Source: Bordetella genomosp. 1 (GTDB taxonomy: Bacteria; Pseudomonadota; Gammaproteobacteria; Burkholderiales; Burkholderiaceae_B). From it: DNA of 64,000 bases. A program made the position numbers and the translations under genes. Under the pieces are notes generated by a model. That model was not told the DNA's origin, made no database searches, and worked only from the letters and a program-made list of their open reading frames with translations. The stretch covers positions 124,001 to 188,000 of the forward strand of contig NZ_NEVL01000003.1 of the NCBI RefSeq assembly GCF_002261335.1. Direction: 5' to 3'. Positions 28,744-37,116 of this stretch are shown one piece after another. Within the stretch, counting starts at the first letter, position 1; each line of letters opens with the position of its first letter.

Positions 28744-29268
28744 TCAGGCGGCGGCGGAGGCCGCCGCCCCTTGGCCCAGCGCCTCGCGGGCGTAGTGCTG
28801 GACCTGCAGCAGCGCATAGGTCGCGCTGGCGCGGCGGATCGCATTGCGACCGCCCGTGAATACCCGGGTCTCGGTGAACACGGCGGGTGCGGCATCGGCC
28901 GCGCCGCGCTTGATGACCCAGGCGTAGCATTGCGTGCCCGCCGGGATCTCGGGATCGGTGCCGTCGGTGACGCCGGTATTGGCGATCACCACGCGCGCCT
29001 GGGCGCGCTGGGCCGCGCCCAGCGCCATGGCGCGCGCCACGGCCTCGCTGGTCAGGTTGTGCCTTTGCAGCAGCGTGTCCGACAGCCCGAGCAGACGCTG
29101 CTTGGCCTGCGGGCTGTAGGTCACGAAGGCGCACTCCAGCAGCGCGCCCGCGCCGGGCACGTCGGCCAGCGTGGCGGCGATGAGGCCCGCCGTGCAGGAC
29201 TCCGCCGTCGCCAGCGTGAGCGCGTGGCGTTTCATGTAGGTGGCGAGTTGCTCGATTTCGCTGTCCAT
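28744..29268 (-). CDS. CinA C-terminal domain protein (nicotinamide-nucleotide amidase type)
   Basis: 174 aa, the stand-alone amidohydrolase domain: LATAESCTAGLIAATLADVPGAG with the catalytic Ser/Cys-Thr region near residue 24, LTSEAVARAMALGA and VVIANTGVTDGTDPEIPAGTQCYAWV. The family deamidates nicotinamide mononucleotide in pyridine nucleotide salvage (PncC). GGAG precedes the ATG. Third gene in the DUF3182-hydrolase-cinA operon. The Pro in place of the usual Gly-rich ending suggests some divergence. Confidence 0.88.
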   Translation of the reverse strand: MDSEIEQLATYMKRHALTLATAESCTAGLIAATLADVPGAGALLECAFVTYSPQAKQRLLGLSDTLLQRHNLTSEAVARAMALGAAQRAQARVVIANTGVTDGTDPEIPAGTQCYAWVIKRGAADAAPAVFTETRVFTGGRNAIRRASATYALLQVQHYAREALGQGAAASAAA

Positions 29269-29290
29269 GGGGAGGCTCCGAGGCGACGGT

Positions 29291-30064
29291 TCAGGGCAGC
29301 GCGCGGGGTTCGCTCAGGCGCGCGCCGGTCACCATTTCCGTCACCCAGTTGACCAGCACCGAGGTGTAGGCGCGCTGGGCGGTCTTGTCCGAGAGGGCGT
29401 GATCGGCGCCATCGATGACACGATGGGTCATGGAGTGCGCGCGCCGGAACGCCGAGCGGTAGTTCATGATGGTCGAATGCGGAATGTAGGTGTCGTGCTC
29501 GGCCTCCACCAGCAGCACGTCGCCGGGAAAATCGGCGCAGGCGCCGAGCGCGCGATTGTCGGCGGGCTTGAGGTCGCGCAGCCGGTACTCGCGCAGCACG
29601 TCGCGGTCGAGCTCCGCCTTGGGCCGGTCCCACTCCTCGTCGCGGTACAGCGCCGGCACGTGCAAGGCGAGCCAGCGCACGCGCCGCAAGGTCGTGAGGA
29701 TGGCCGCCAGGTAGCCGCCGTAGCTGCTGCCCACCACCGCGATCTCGGTGGTGTCGAGCGAGGGGTGCGCGGCCAGACGGTCGTAGGCCGCCAGCACGTC
29801 GCGCAGGTTCTGCTCGCGCGACACCTCGCGTCGCTGCGCTTCGGTGGCCGCGTGGCCGCGCAGGTCGAAGGTCAGGCACACGCAGCCGAGCGCCGCGATG
29901 CCGCGCGCGCGGCTCAGGTCGAAATCCTGGCTGCCGCCCCAGCCGTGCACGAACAGCACGCCGGGGACCTTGGTCTGCGGCGTGAGAAAGGTGCCGGCCA
30001 GCGGCGGCGCGTCGTCGAGCGTGATCTCGGTGGGATTGCGGTTGGTGTTGTTATTGGGCGCCAT
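29291..30064 (-). CDS. Alpha/beta-hydrolase (dienelactone-hydrolase/peptidase S9-like)
   Basis: 257 aa. Oxyanion region FVHGWGGSQDFDLSRARGIAALGCVCLTFDLRGHA, nucleophile elbow GSSYGG (near residue 118), Asp in EAEHDTYIP and His in DGADHALS complete a Ser-His-Asp triad. No signal peptide. Substrate unknown. It overlaps the DUF3182 gene by 14 bp and so belongs to that operon. The start is the ATG at 30064. Confidence 0.88.
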   Translation of the reverse strand: MAPNNNTNRNPTEITLDDAPPLAGTFLTPQTKVPGVLFVHGWGGSQDFDLSRARGIAALGCVCLTFDLRGHAATEAQRREVSREQNLRDVLAAYDRLAAHPSLDTTEIAVVGSSYGGYLAAILTTLRRVRWLALHVPALYRDEEWDRPKAELDRDVLREYRLRDLKPADNRALGACADFPGDVLLVEAEHDTYIPHSTIMNYRSAFRRAHSMTHRVIDGADHALSDKTAQRAYTSVLVNWVTEMVTGARLSEPRALP

Positions 30065-31214
30065 GCGCGGGCTCCTGCGCGGGCGCCTGCAGGCCGCCCG
30101 ATTTGGAAATGAAGCCCACCGTGCTGTCGTAGGCGTGGAACACCAGGTGGCGCCCCGGCGGCGTGATCTGCGGCTGGCCATAGCGCTCGCGCGTGAACGC
30201 ACTCACGCAATCGAGCGCGGCGTCGTCGGCGAAGGCTTCGAGCGCGGCGATCTCGGCCAGGCTGGCGCCGCCCGCGCGCCACGACTGCTCGAGCACGCCG
30301 GCGCGGGTCTGGCCGTGCGCATCCTGGCCGATGGCCACGTCGTAGTTGCGGCGCGAGGCCAGCAGCTCCGGATAACATTCCTGGACCGCGGCGTCGTACT
30401 CGCGGCTCTGTTGCACCGCCTGGCGCTCGCGCGCATCCTCGGTGTGGGCGAGCAGCGCGTCCCAGCCGCCGCGCACCACCCGCAGCGTCGAGCCGCCGTA
30501 CACCTGTTCGCCCTGGTTGTCGTCGGTGAGCGATTGCGTGCCGACGTAGGCCGCCTCCAGCGTGCCGATGCGCAGGGTGCCCACGCTATAGGTCTCGACC
30601 TCGGCAAGGTTTTCCTCGAGCACCAGGCCCAGTCGCCGCACAGTGGCGTCCTGCAGCCGCGCGAGCGCCGCCTCCAGCTCGGCGGCGCTGCGCACCACCT
30701 CCTGGCCGCGACCCGCATTGGCCTCGACCTGCTTGACGCGGATCGGGCCGCGCTGCAGCAGCGCCACGCCCGCGCGTTGCGCGTCGGTGAGGCTGAACGC
30801 TGTGTAGCCCGCCAACGTCACCGGCTCGATCAGCGTGCCGAGCCGGCGCGACCAGGTCGAGGGCGCCCGTGCGCGTGCGTTGAGCAGGGGATGGCTGATC
30901 GACTTGGTGGCGACGAAGGCATGCGGCACCACGCCGCCATACAGGTCGGTCTCGTCGTCGATGCCCAGCGTGCTGGCGCGGGCGCGACCCACGATGGTGC
31001 GCGCCGGCACGAAATAGACCGAACCATAGCGGGGCCGCAGGCCCGGCCGGTAGGCCAGCGCCACGTCGAGATTCAGGAGCGCCGCGATGCGGCGGGCCAG
31101 CAGGTCCTGGCTCGCGAGCTCGTGCTCGCTCGGCGCCTGGGCGCGCGGATAGGGCGCGACGACGCCGCGACGGGCGGCAGGCTGGTAGGCAGGGGGAGTT
31201 TCGGGCGCTGTCAT
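30051..31214 (-). CDS. DUF3182 family protein
   Basis: 387 aa, matching the DUF3182 family of Burkholderiales proteins of unknown function. The middle and C-terminal parts (GPIRVKQVEANAGRGQEVV, LGLVLEENLAEVETYSVGTLRIG, VFHAYDSTVGFISKSGG) look like an ATP-grasp-type enzyme, which is an inference. No ribosome site precedes ATG 31214. The sigma-54 element at 31227 predicts transcription starting about 1 nt upstream, so the operon mRNA would be leaderless. First gene of a four-gene operon. Confidence 0.8.
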   Translation of the reverse strand: MTAPETPPAYQPAARRGVVAPYPRAQAPSEHELASQDLLARRIAALLNLDVALAYRPGLRPRYGSVYFVPARTIVGRARASTLGIDDETDLYGGVVPHAFVATKSISHPLLNARARAPSTWSRRLGTLIEPVTLAGYTAFSLTDAQRAGVALLQRGPIRVKQVEANAGRGQEVVRSAAELEAALARLQDATVRRLGLVLEENLAEVETYSVGTLRIGTLEAAYVGTQSLTDDNQGEQVYGGSTLRVVRGGWDALLAHTEDARERQAVQQSREYDAAVQECYPELLASRRNYDVAIGQDAHGQTRAGVLEQSWRAGGASLAEIAALEAFADDAALDCVSAFTRERYGQPQITPPGRHLVFHAYDSTVGFISKSGGLQAPAQEPAHGAQ

Positions 31215-31226
31215 GGCGCTGTCAGA

Positions 31227-31240
31227 GCAAGCGCCATGCC
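31227..31240 (-). promoter_or_regulatory. Sigma-54 promoter of the DUF3182 operon (leaderless)
   Basis: Minus strand GGCATGGCGCTTGC, exact spacing. The -12 C is 13 nt before the ATG. It is divergent from the pgi promoter, 38 bp away. Confidence 0.82.
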
Positions 31241-31278
31241 CGCATCCCGACAAAATATTCCGCACTGCAACAGCCTTG

Positions 31279-31292
31279 GGCACGGCGTTTGC
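31279..31292 (+). promoter_or_regulatory. Sigma-54 promoter of the glucose-6-phosphate isomerase gene
   Basis: GGCACGGCGTTTGC in the context TTGGGCACGG, exact spacing. Predicted start near 31304, leader 39 nt. Confidence 0.82.
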
Positions 31293-31342
31293 TAAGGCTT
31301 TCCGTATCGCCCCGCACGGGCTCCCTGGGTTAACCCCGCATC

Positions 31343-33160
31343 ATGACACTCACCCTGATTTCTTCGATCGACACGCGCGGCACGGCGCGGGTCGCGGGCG
31401 CACCGGTGCTGCGGGTGCACGAGCCCGCGCTGGGCGACAGCCTCAACCGTTTCACCTACAGCCTGCCCACGCCGCTGCGCATGGCGGTGACGCAACGCCT
31501 CGCCATGGCCACGCGCGCTCACTGGGTCAAGCGCCTGTGGCGCGCCGACGCGACGCTGTGGACCGGCGCCGACGAGGGCAACTGGCTGGGCTGGCTCACC
31601 ACGCTGCGCCAGCCGCGCCGCATGACCGAGGCGCTTGCGCGCCGCTGTGCCGATCTGTGCTGCAACGGCGCGAGCGACGTGGTGCTGCTGGGCATGGGCG
31701 GCGCGAGCCTGGGCGCCGAAGTGCTGGTCAGCATCCTCGGCGTGGCGCAGGGCGGGCTGCGCGTGCACGTGCTCGACACCACCGACAGCGCGCAGATCCG
31801 CACCGTGCTGGACCGCATTGATCTGCACTGCACGCTCTTCATCGTCGCCAGCAAGTCCGGCACGACGCTGGAGTCGCGCATGCTGGCCGACTACTTCCAC
31901 GAGCGCCTCTGCGCCGAACTCGGGGAGACCGAGGCGGGCAAGCGCTTCATCGCCATCACGGATCCGGGCACGCCGCTGGAGTCGCATGCCCGCGAAAGCG
32001 GCTATGCCGAGGTGTTCGCCGGCGAGCCCTCGGTGGGCGGCCGCAACTCGGTGCTGACGCCATTCGGCCTCGTGACCCTGTCGCTGCTGGGCCACGACCC
32101 GGTGCGTTTTCTGCATGCCGCGCGGCCCATGCTGCGCGCCTGCGCGCTGCGCGATCCGGCCGCCAACCCTGGAGTGTTCCTGGGGGCGCTGGTGGGCGAG
32201 GCCGCGCTGTGCGGGCGCGACAAGGCCACCGTGCTGGCCACGCCCGGACTCGCGCCCTTCGGCGCCTGGCTCGAGCAGCTGCTGGCGGAGTCCACCGGCA
32301 AGCACGGCCGCGGCGTGATCCCGGTCGACCGCGAACCCGCTGGCGAGCGGGACGACTACGGCGAGGACCGCCTCTTCATCGCGCTGCTTGAGCCCGGCGA
32401 GGCCGGCCTGGCCCTGCGCTCGCGCGCGATCCGCCTGGCCGAGGCCGGCCATCCGGTCGTGATGTTCGAGCTGGCCGACCCGCAGCGGCTGGGGCAGGAG
32501 TTCCTGCGCTGGGAAGTCGCCACGGCGGTGGCCGGCGCGATTCTCGGCATCAATCCGTTCGACCAGCCCGACGTGGAGGCCGCCAAGCTGCGCGCCCGCG
32601 CGCTGGCCGAGGCGTGGCGCAAGGACGGCAACCTGGTGCAGCCGGAACCGGTGCTGCGCGAAGGGCAGCTGGCGTTCTATGGCTCGACCAGCGGGGGCGG
32701 CTCGGCCGCCGAGCTGCTGGCCCATCATTTCGTGTCGCTGCGCGGCCGCGGCTACGGCGCGGTGCTGGCCTACATCGCGCGCAACCGCGCCAATGAAGGG
32801 AGGCTGGAACAGCTGCGCCGCCTGTTGCGCGATGCCAGCGGCTGCGCCACGGTGGGCGGCTTCGGACCGCGCTATTTGCATTCGAGCGGGCAGCTGCACA
32901 AGGGCGGACCCGCCGGCGGCGTGTTCCTCATGATCACGGCCGAGCCGAGCGCGCCCGAGAAGATCGCGCGCCAGGGCACGGACTTCGGCATGATCCAGGC
33001 CGCGCAGGCCCTGGGCGACTTCGAGGAGCTGCGCGCCCGCGGCCGGCCTTGTCTGCGCGTGCACATCACGGGCGACCTGCATGCCGGTCTGGCGCAGCTC
33101 GCGCACGCCTTGCACGAAGGCCTGTCGCAGGTGTGGCACCGCGCCGAAGCGCTGGCCTGA
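31343..33160 (+). CDS. pgi: Glucose-6-phosphate isomerase (form found in transaldolase-PGI fusions)
   Basis: 605 aa with two SIS subdomains: VVLLGMGGASLGAEVLVSILG and FIVASKSGTTLESRMLADYF (sugar-phosphate binding), Glu-rich WEVATAVAGAILGINPFDQPDVE, and the C-terminal FGPRYLHSSGQLHKGGP with the conserved His and Lys. The sequence type is that of the PGI half of bifunctional transaldolase/PGI proteins rather than classical E. coli Pgi; no transaldolase domain is present. It interconverts G6P and F6P, feeding glycogen and trehalose metabolism. No clear ribosome site. A terminator follows. Confidence 0.9.
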   Translation: MTLTLISSIDTRGTARVAGAPVLRVHEPALGDSLNRFTYSLPTPLRMAVTQRLAMATRAHWVKRLWRADATLWTGADEGNWLGWLTTLRQPRRMTEALARRCADLCCNGASDVVLLGMGGASLGAEVLVSILGVAQGGLRVHVLDTTDSAQIRTVLDRIDLHCTLFIVASKSGTTLESRMLADYFHERLCAELGETEAGKRFIAITDPGTPLESHARESGYAEVFAGEPSVGGRNSVLTPFGLVTLSLLGHDPVRFLHAARPMLRACALRDPAANPGVFLGALVGEAALCGRDKATVLATPGLAPFGAWLEQLLAESTGKHGRGVIPVDREPAGERDDYGEDRLFIALLEPGEAGLALRSRAIRLAEAGHPVVMFELADPQRLGQEFLRWEVATAVAGAILGINPFDQPDVEAAKLRARALAEAWRKDGNLVQPEPVLREGQLAFYGSTSGGGSAAELLAHHFVSLRGRGYGAVLAYIARNRANEGRLEQLRRLLRDASGCATVGGFGPRYLHSSGQLHKGGPAGGVFLMITAEPSAPEKIARQGTDFGMIQAAQALGDFEELRARGRPCLRVHITGDLHAGLAQLAHALHEGLSQVWHRAEALA

Positions 33161-33208
33161 AGCCCCTGGCACGCCGGCCGCTCCATCGCGGCCGTGCCCG
33201 CCCTGAAA

Positions 33209-33235
33209 CGCCCGGCCTGGTCCGGGCGTCTTCAC
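33209..33235 (+). terminator. Hairpin terminator between pgi and the LysR gene
   Basis: A 7-bp stem CGCCCGG/CCGGGCG, 6-nt loop, short T tail TCTT. It serves pgi and, read the other way, could serve the LysR gene. Confidence 0.55.
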
Positions 33236-33236
33236 G

Positions 33237-34136
33237 TCAGTCGCGCTCGACCAGCGGATGCACGAAGGGCGAGGCCAGCACCTGCGCGCGGGCGATGCGG
33301 ACGAGCTCGGTCACGAGCTCGTTGTTGCCGCGCGTGCCGGGCAGCACCATGCCCACCTCCCGATAGAACTTGTCCGCGCCCAGGTCGATCGCGCGCAGCT
33401 GATTGGCGTGGCGCGACAGGTCCTTCATCGGGATCAGCGACGCGCCGATGCCGCAGGCCACCATTTCGAGGATCGCGTCCACGTCCTGCGATTCGATCTG
33501 GCAGCGCGGGCTGAGGCGATGCGTCTGCAGGAACCGGTCCACCACCCGGCCGCCAAATGAGGCGCTGTCGTAGCGGATGAAGGGCAGGGTGGTGAGCACC
33601 TGGCGCCAGTCATTGCTGGCCTCGCCGGCCGGGCACAGCACCGTGAAGGGCTCGCGCAGCAACGGCACCCAGGTCAGCTCGGCGGGCAGGGCGAAGAAGG
33701 GCTTGACCACCATGGCCGCATCGAGCTGGCCCTGGTCCACGGCGGTGAGCAGCGGCAGCGAGCCGCCCAGCTCCAGGTGCGTGCTCACGTCGGGGTACTG
33801 CTCGATCAGGGTCTTGATGACGCGCGGCAGGTATTGCCGCTGCATGCTCTGGATCGCGCCCAGGCGCAGGTGGCCGCGCACCTTGGGCCGCTGCGTGACC
33901 TCGCGCAGCTCGTCGCACAGATGAAGGATGTGTTCGGCGCGCGCCACCACGTCCACCCCCACCGCATTGAGCCGCACCTGTCGCCCGGCGCGGTCGAGCA
34001 GGGCCACGTCCAGCGATTCTTCGAGGCGCTGGATCTGCGCGCTCGCGGCCGCCTGCGTCAGGCCGATGTGATGCGCGGCGGCGGTGATGGTGCCGTGCTG
34101 GGCGACGGCCATCAGGGTGCGGAGTTCCTTGAGCAT
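33237..34136 (-). CDS. LysR-type transcriptional regulator
   Basis: 299 aa. An N-terminal winged HTH (LMAVAQHGTITAAAHHIGLTQAAASAQIQRLEESLDVALLDRAGRQVRLNAVG) and a periplasmic-binding-like effector domain. Divergent from the Bug receptor gene, the standard LysR layout, so it probably controls the 34.3-41.0 kb catabolic operon with an intermediate as coinducer. The start is the ATG at 34136. Confidence 0.93.
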   Translation of the reverse strand: MLKELRTLMAVAQHGTITAAAHHIGLTQAAASAQIQRLEESLDVALLDRAGRQVRLNAVGVDVVARAEHILHLCDELREVTQRPKVRGHLRLGAIQSMQRQYLPRVIKTLIEQYPDVSTHLELGGSLPLLTAVDQGQLDAAMVVKPFFALPAELTWVPLLREPFTVLCPAGEASNDWRQVLTTLPFIRYDSASFGGRVVDRFLQTHRLSPRCQIESQDVDAILEMVACGIGASLIPMKDLSRHANQLRAIDLGADKFYREVGMVLPGTRGNNELVTELVRIARAQVLASPFVHPLVERD

Positions 34137-34184
34137 GGCTTACAAAGAAAATTTGTGGAGGCCATAAAAAAATACAGTTTTTCA

Positions 34185-34211
34185 ATCCATAAATCTATAA
34201 ATACTATGGAT
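34185..34211. promoter_or_regulatory. Inverted repeat, probable LysR operator
   Basis: ATCCAT-N15-ATGGAT in an AT-rich stretch between the LysR gene and the divergent Bug operon, the expected place for an LTTR recognition site. Confidence 0.55.
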
Positions 34212-34326
34212 CTCAGGATGCCGGCTCCCCTCGGAATCGACGTCCGCCGCAGTCACTCGCCCCGGGACAGGGGCAGGGCCGCGGGCATGCCACCGCATGT
34301 ACCGACACATACTCAAGGGGTTGAAA

Positions 34327-35331
34327 ATGTTTCGTACGCAACGATACGAGGGGTGCGCTCGCACCTATCGAAGGTCCGCCAGGCTGCCCTGGCTGCTGCT
34401 GGCGGCCGGCATCCTGGCCTGCCTCCAGGCCCGCGCGGCCGACGCCTTTCCCGACCGGCCGCTCACCATCGTCGTGCCGTTTCCGGCCGCCGGCGGCACC
34501 GATCTCACGGCTCGTCTGTTCGCCCAGGCGCTCGAACGCCAGGGCGGCCAGCCGGTCACGGTGCTCAACCGGCCCGGCGCGGGCGGCGAAGTGGGCATGG
34601 CGCAACTCGCGCGCGCCAGCGCCGACGGCTACACCCTGGGCCTGCTCAACACGCCGAACGTGCTGAGCATTCCGATCGAACGCAAGGCGCAGTTCGCGCT
34701 GTCCTCGTTCGAGCCGGTGGTGAGCCTGGTCGACGATCCGGCCACGCTCAGCGTGCACGCCAGCTCGCAGATCCGCTCGGTGGCCGACCTCGTGCGCGCG
34801 GCCCGCGCCGCCCCGGATGCGATCCGCTACGGCACCGCGGGCGTGGGCTCGGCGGGCCATCTGTCGGTGCTGATGCTGGAGAAGCAGGCCGGCATCCGCA
34901 TGCTGCACGTGCCGTACAAGGGCACCTCCGATGTGCGCACCGCGCTGTTGGGCGAGCAGATCGATGTGGCCGCAACCAATCTGGGCGAGGCGCTCGCCTT
35001 CGCCACCGGCAGCCCGTGGCGCACGCTTGGCGTGATGAGCCCGGCGCGCTCCGGCTTCGCCCCGGACCTGCCCACCTTTGCGGAAAGCGGCTATGTGCTG
35101 AGCTCGGGTTCCCTGCGCGGCATCGGCGCGCCCGCCGGCCTGCCGCCGGACCGGCGCGAGCAATTGCGTGCGCTGATGACCCGGGCCGCCGCCGATCCGG
35201 CGTTCCAGTCCGCCGCGCAGGCGGCCAATCAGGAGCTCAAGGTGTTGGCCGGCGAGCGCTACGCCGAGGCCCTCGCCGGGCAACAGGCCGCGCTGCAGCA
35301 ACTCTGGGCCGCGACGCCCTGGAACCGGTGA
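34327..35331 (+). CDS. Bug/TctC-family periplasmic solute receptor (first of tandem pair)
   Basis: 334 aa: signal peptide (1-38, ...CLQARA-A), then the Bug signatures FPDRPLTIVVPFPAAGGTDLTAR, VTVLNRPGAGGEVGMAQLARASADGYTLGLLNTP. Bug proteins capture carboxylates or amides for tripartite tricarboxylate transporters. No TctA/TctB membrane genes are near, which is usual for orphan Bug proteins. ATG 34327 chosen (AAGGGG upstream); an in-frame ATG at 34297 would add ten residues. It is about 45% like its neighbour by eye. Confidence 0.92.
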   Translation: MFRTQRYEGCARTYRRSARLPWLLLAAGILACLQARAADAFPDRPLTIVVPFPAAGGTDLTARLFAQALERQGGQPVTVLNRPGAGGEVGMAQLARASADGYTLGLLNTPNVLSIPIERKAQFALSSFEPVVSLVDDPATLSVHASSQIRSVADLVRAARAAPDAIRYGTAGVGSAGHLSVLMLEKQAGIRMLHVPYKGTSDVRTALLGEQIDVAATNLGEALAFATGSPWRTLGVMSPARSGFAPDLPTFAESGYVLSSGSLRGIGAPAGLPPDRREQLRALMTRAAADPAFQSAAQAANQELKVLAGERYAEALAGQQAALQQLWAATPWNR

Positions 35332-35342
35332 GGAGGCGGATC

Positions 35343-36287
35343 ATGAAAACTGCCATCGCCTGCCTGATCGCGCTGGGCTGCGGCGCCGCGCACGCCGCCT
35401 TTCCGGAACAACCCATCAACCTGGTCGTGCCTTTTCCTGCCGGCGCCGGGACCGACCTCACCGCGCGCACCATCGCCGCCTGCATGCAGACCAAGATCGC
35501 GGGCGCGCGCTTCGTGGTGCTCAACAAGCCGGGGGCGGCGGGCGACATCGCGCTGAGCTATCTGGCCCACGCCGAGCCCAACGGCTACACCATCGGCATC
35601 GTGAACACGCCCGGCATCGTCAGCCTGCCGATCGAACGCAAGCGCAACTACTCGCTCGAGAGCTTCGACTTCATCGCCAACCTGGTCGAGGACCCGGGCA
35701 CGCTCAGTGTGCACGCCGACAGCCCGATCCACGACGTGGCGCAGCTGATCGCGGCCGCCCGGCAGGCGCCGGGCAGCATCACGGTGGGCACGCAGGGCAT
35801 CGGCTCGGCCGGCCACATCTCGGCGCTGCTGATCGAGCAGGCCGCGGGGGTCAGGATCACCCCCGTGCCGTTCCAGGGCGCGTCGCCCGCCAGCGTGGCC
35901 CTGCTGGGCAAGGTGATCGACAGCAGCATGGCCAATCTGGGCGAGGCGCTGACCTTCGCACGCGGCAATCCGTGGCGCATCGTGGGCGTGATGAGCGAGC
36001 AGCGCTCGCCCGAGGCGCCCGACGTGCCGACGTTCAAGGAAGCCGGCTACGCCGTGTACTCGGGCTCGATGCGCGGGCTGGCGGCGCCGCGCGGCCTGCC
36101 CGCGCCGGTCATGCAGACGCTGGCCGACGCGGTGGAACAGTGCAACCAGGACCCGGCATACCTGGAGCGCGCCAGGAGCAGCTTCCAGCCGCTCAGATAC
36201 CTGAAACGCGACGAGTACGTCAGCCGCCTCAAGACGCTAGACATCCAGCTGCGGCAGCTGTGGAAGACCAATCCGTGGCTGCTCTGA
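35343..36287 (+). CDS. Bug/TctC-family periplasmic solute receptor (second of tandem pair)
   Basis: 314 aa: signal peptide (1-18, ...GAAHA-A), then FPEQPINLVVPFPAGAGTDLTART, NKPGAAGDIALSYLAHAEPNGYTIGIVNTPGIVSLPIERKRNYSLESF. Very similar in plan to the preceding receptor (shared VNTPx(5)IPIERK and SLEPF motifs), so probably a tandem duplication with diverged binding pocket. GAGGAGGCG is before the ATG, 11 bp after the previous stop. Confidence 0.92.
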   Translation: MKTAIACLIALGCGAAHAAFPEQPINLVVPFPAGAGTDLTARTIAACMQTKIAGARFVVLNKPGAAGDIALSYLAHAEPNGYTIGIVNTPGIVSLPIERKRNYSLESFDFIANLVEDPGTLSVHADSPIHDVAQLIAAARQAPGSITVGTQGIGSAGHISALLIEQAAGVRITPVPFQGASPASVALLGKVIDSSMANLGEALTFARGNPWRIVGVMSEQRSPEAPDVPTFKEAGYAVYSGSMRGLAAPRGLPAPVMQTLADAVEQCNQDPAYLERARSSFQPLRYLKRDEYVSRLKTLDIQLRQLWKTNPWLL

Positions 36288-36321
36288 GCGGCCGCACAAC
36301 AGAAGAAAGGGAGTCATCCGG

Positions 36322-37116
36322 ATGAGAACAGACCAGCATACCTACGACGACATCCGCGCGTATCTGCGCGAGCGCGACACCGTGCTGATCCCGGTGGGGG
36401 CGGTCGAGCAATACGGCGCGCACCTGGCCACCGGCACGGAACTGCGCATCTGCGAGGCCGTGGCGACCGAGGCGGGCGAACGCGCCGGCCTGGCGGTCAC
36501 GCCCATCGTGCCGGTCAACTACTCGGCCATGTTTCTCGATTACCCCGGCACGCTGTCGGTGGGCATGGGCACGATCGAGGCCTATCTGCGCGAGATGTGC
36601 GACGCGCTTGCCGGCCAGGGCTTTCGCCACTTCTTCTTCATCAACATCCACGCCGGATCGCTCGGGCCGATCGAAAGCGTGTGCCGGCACCTGCGGCGCC
36701 ACTACGACGCGGTCGGCGGCCTGATCGACGTGTTCTCCATCATGCGCGACGTGGCCGCCGGCCGCTTCGTGACCCGGAGCGCGCCCAGCGGCCACGCCTC
36801 GGAGATGGTGACCTCGGTGGCGCTGGCGAAGTTTCCCGAGCTGGTGTTCATGGACCGGGCCCGCGCGGCCGGCGGCCTGCGCGCGTTCGCCGAAGGCGTC
36901 AGCACGGTGTCGAGCGGCAAGGTGAGCTTCGGCAAATCCAGCTTCGCCGTGTTCAGCGACATCAGCGACTACGCCCCGATCGGCACGCAGGGCGATCCCA
37001 CGCAGGCCAGCGCCGAACTCGGCCACGCCATCTGGAACGACACCGTGGCCTACATCGCCGAGGCGGCCGCGCGCTTCAGCGCCATGTCGTTCGCAAAGGA
37101 AGGAGCCGCAGCATGA
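36322..37116 (+). CDS. Creatininase-fold amidohydrolase-like protein with altered metal motifs
   Basis: 264 aa. The family segment VLIPVGAVEQYGAHLATGTELRI is recognisable, but the usual EQHGPHLP and the following Asp are changed to EQYGAHLA and Glu. The usual GHGGN appears as NIHAGS. Other family parts (SAPSGHASEMVTSVALAKFPELV) remain. Creatininases hydrolyse cyclic amides with two Zn/Mn; loss of ligands implies an altered or lost metal site. AAAGGGAG is before the ATG. It overlaps the aldolase gene by ATGA. Confidence 0.75.
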   Translation: MRTDQHTYDDIRAYLRERDTVLIPVGAVEQYGAHLATGTELRICEAVATEAGERAGLAVTPIVPVNYSAMFLDYPGTLSVGMGTIEAYLREMCDALAGQGFRHFFFINIHAGSLGPIESVCRHLRRHYDAVGGLIDVFSIMRDVAAGRFVTRSAPSGHASEMVTSVALAKFPELVFMDRARAAGGLRAFAEGVSTVSSGKVSFGKSSFAVFSDISDYAPIGTQGDPTQASAELGHAIWNDTVAYIAEAAARFSAMSFAKEGAAA

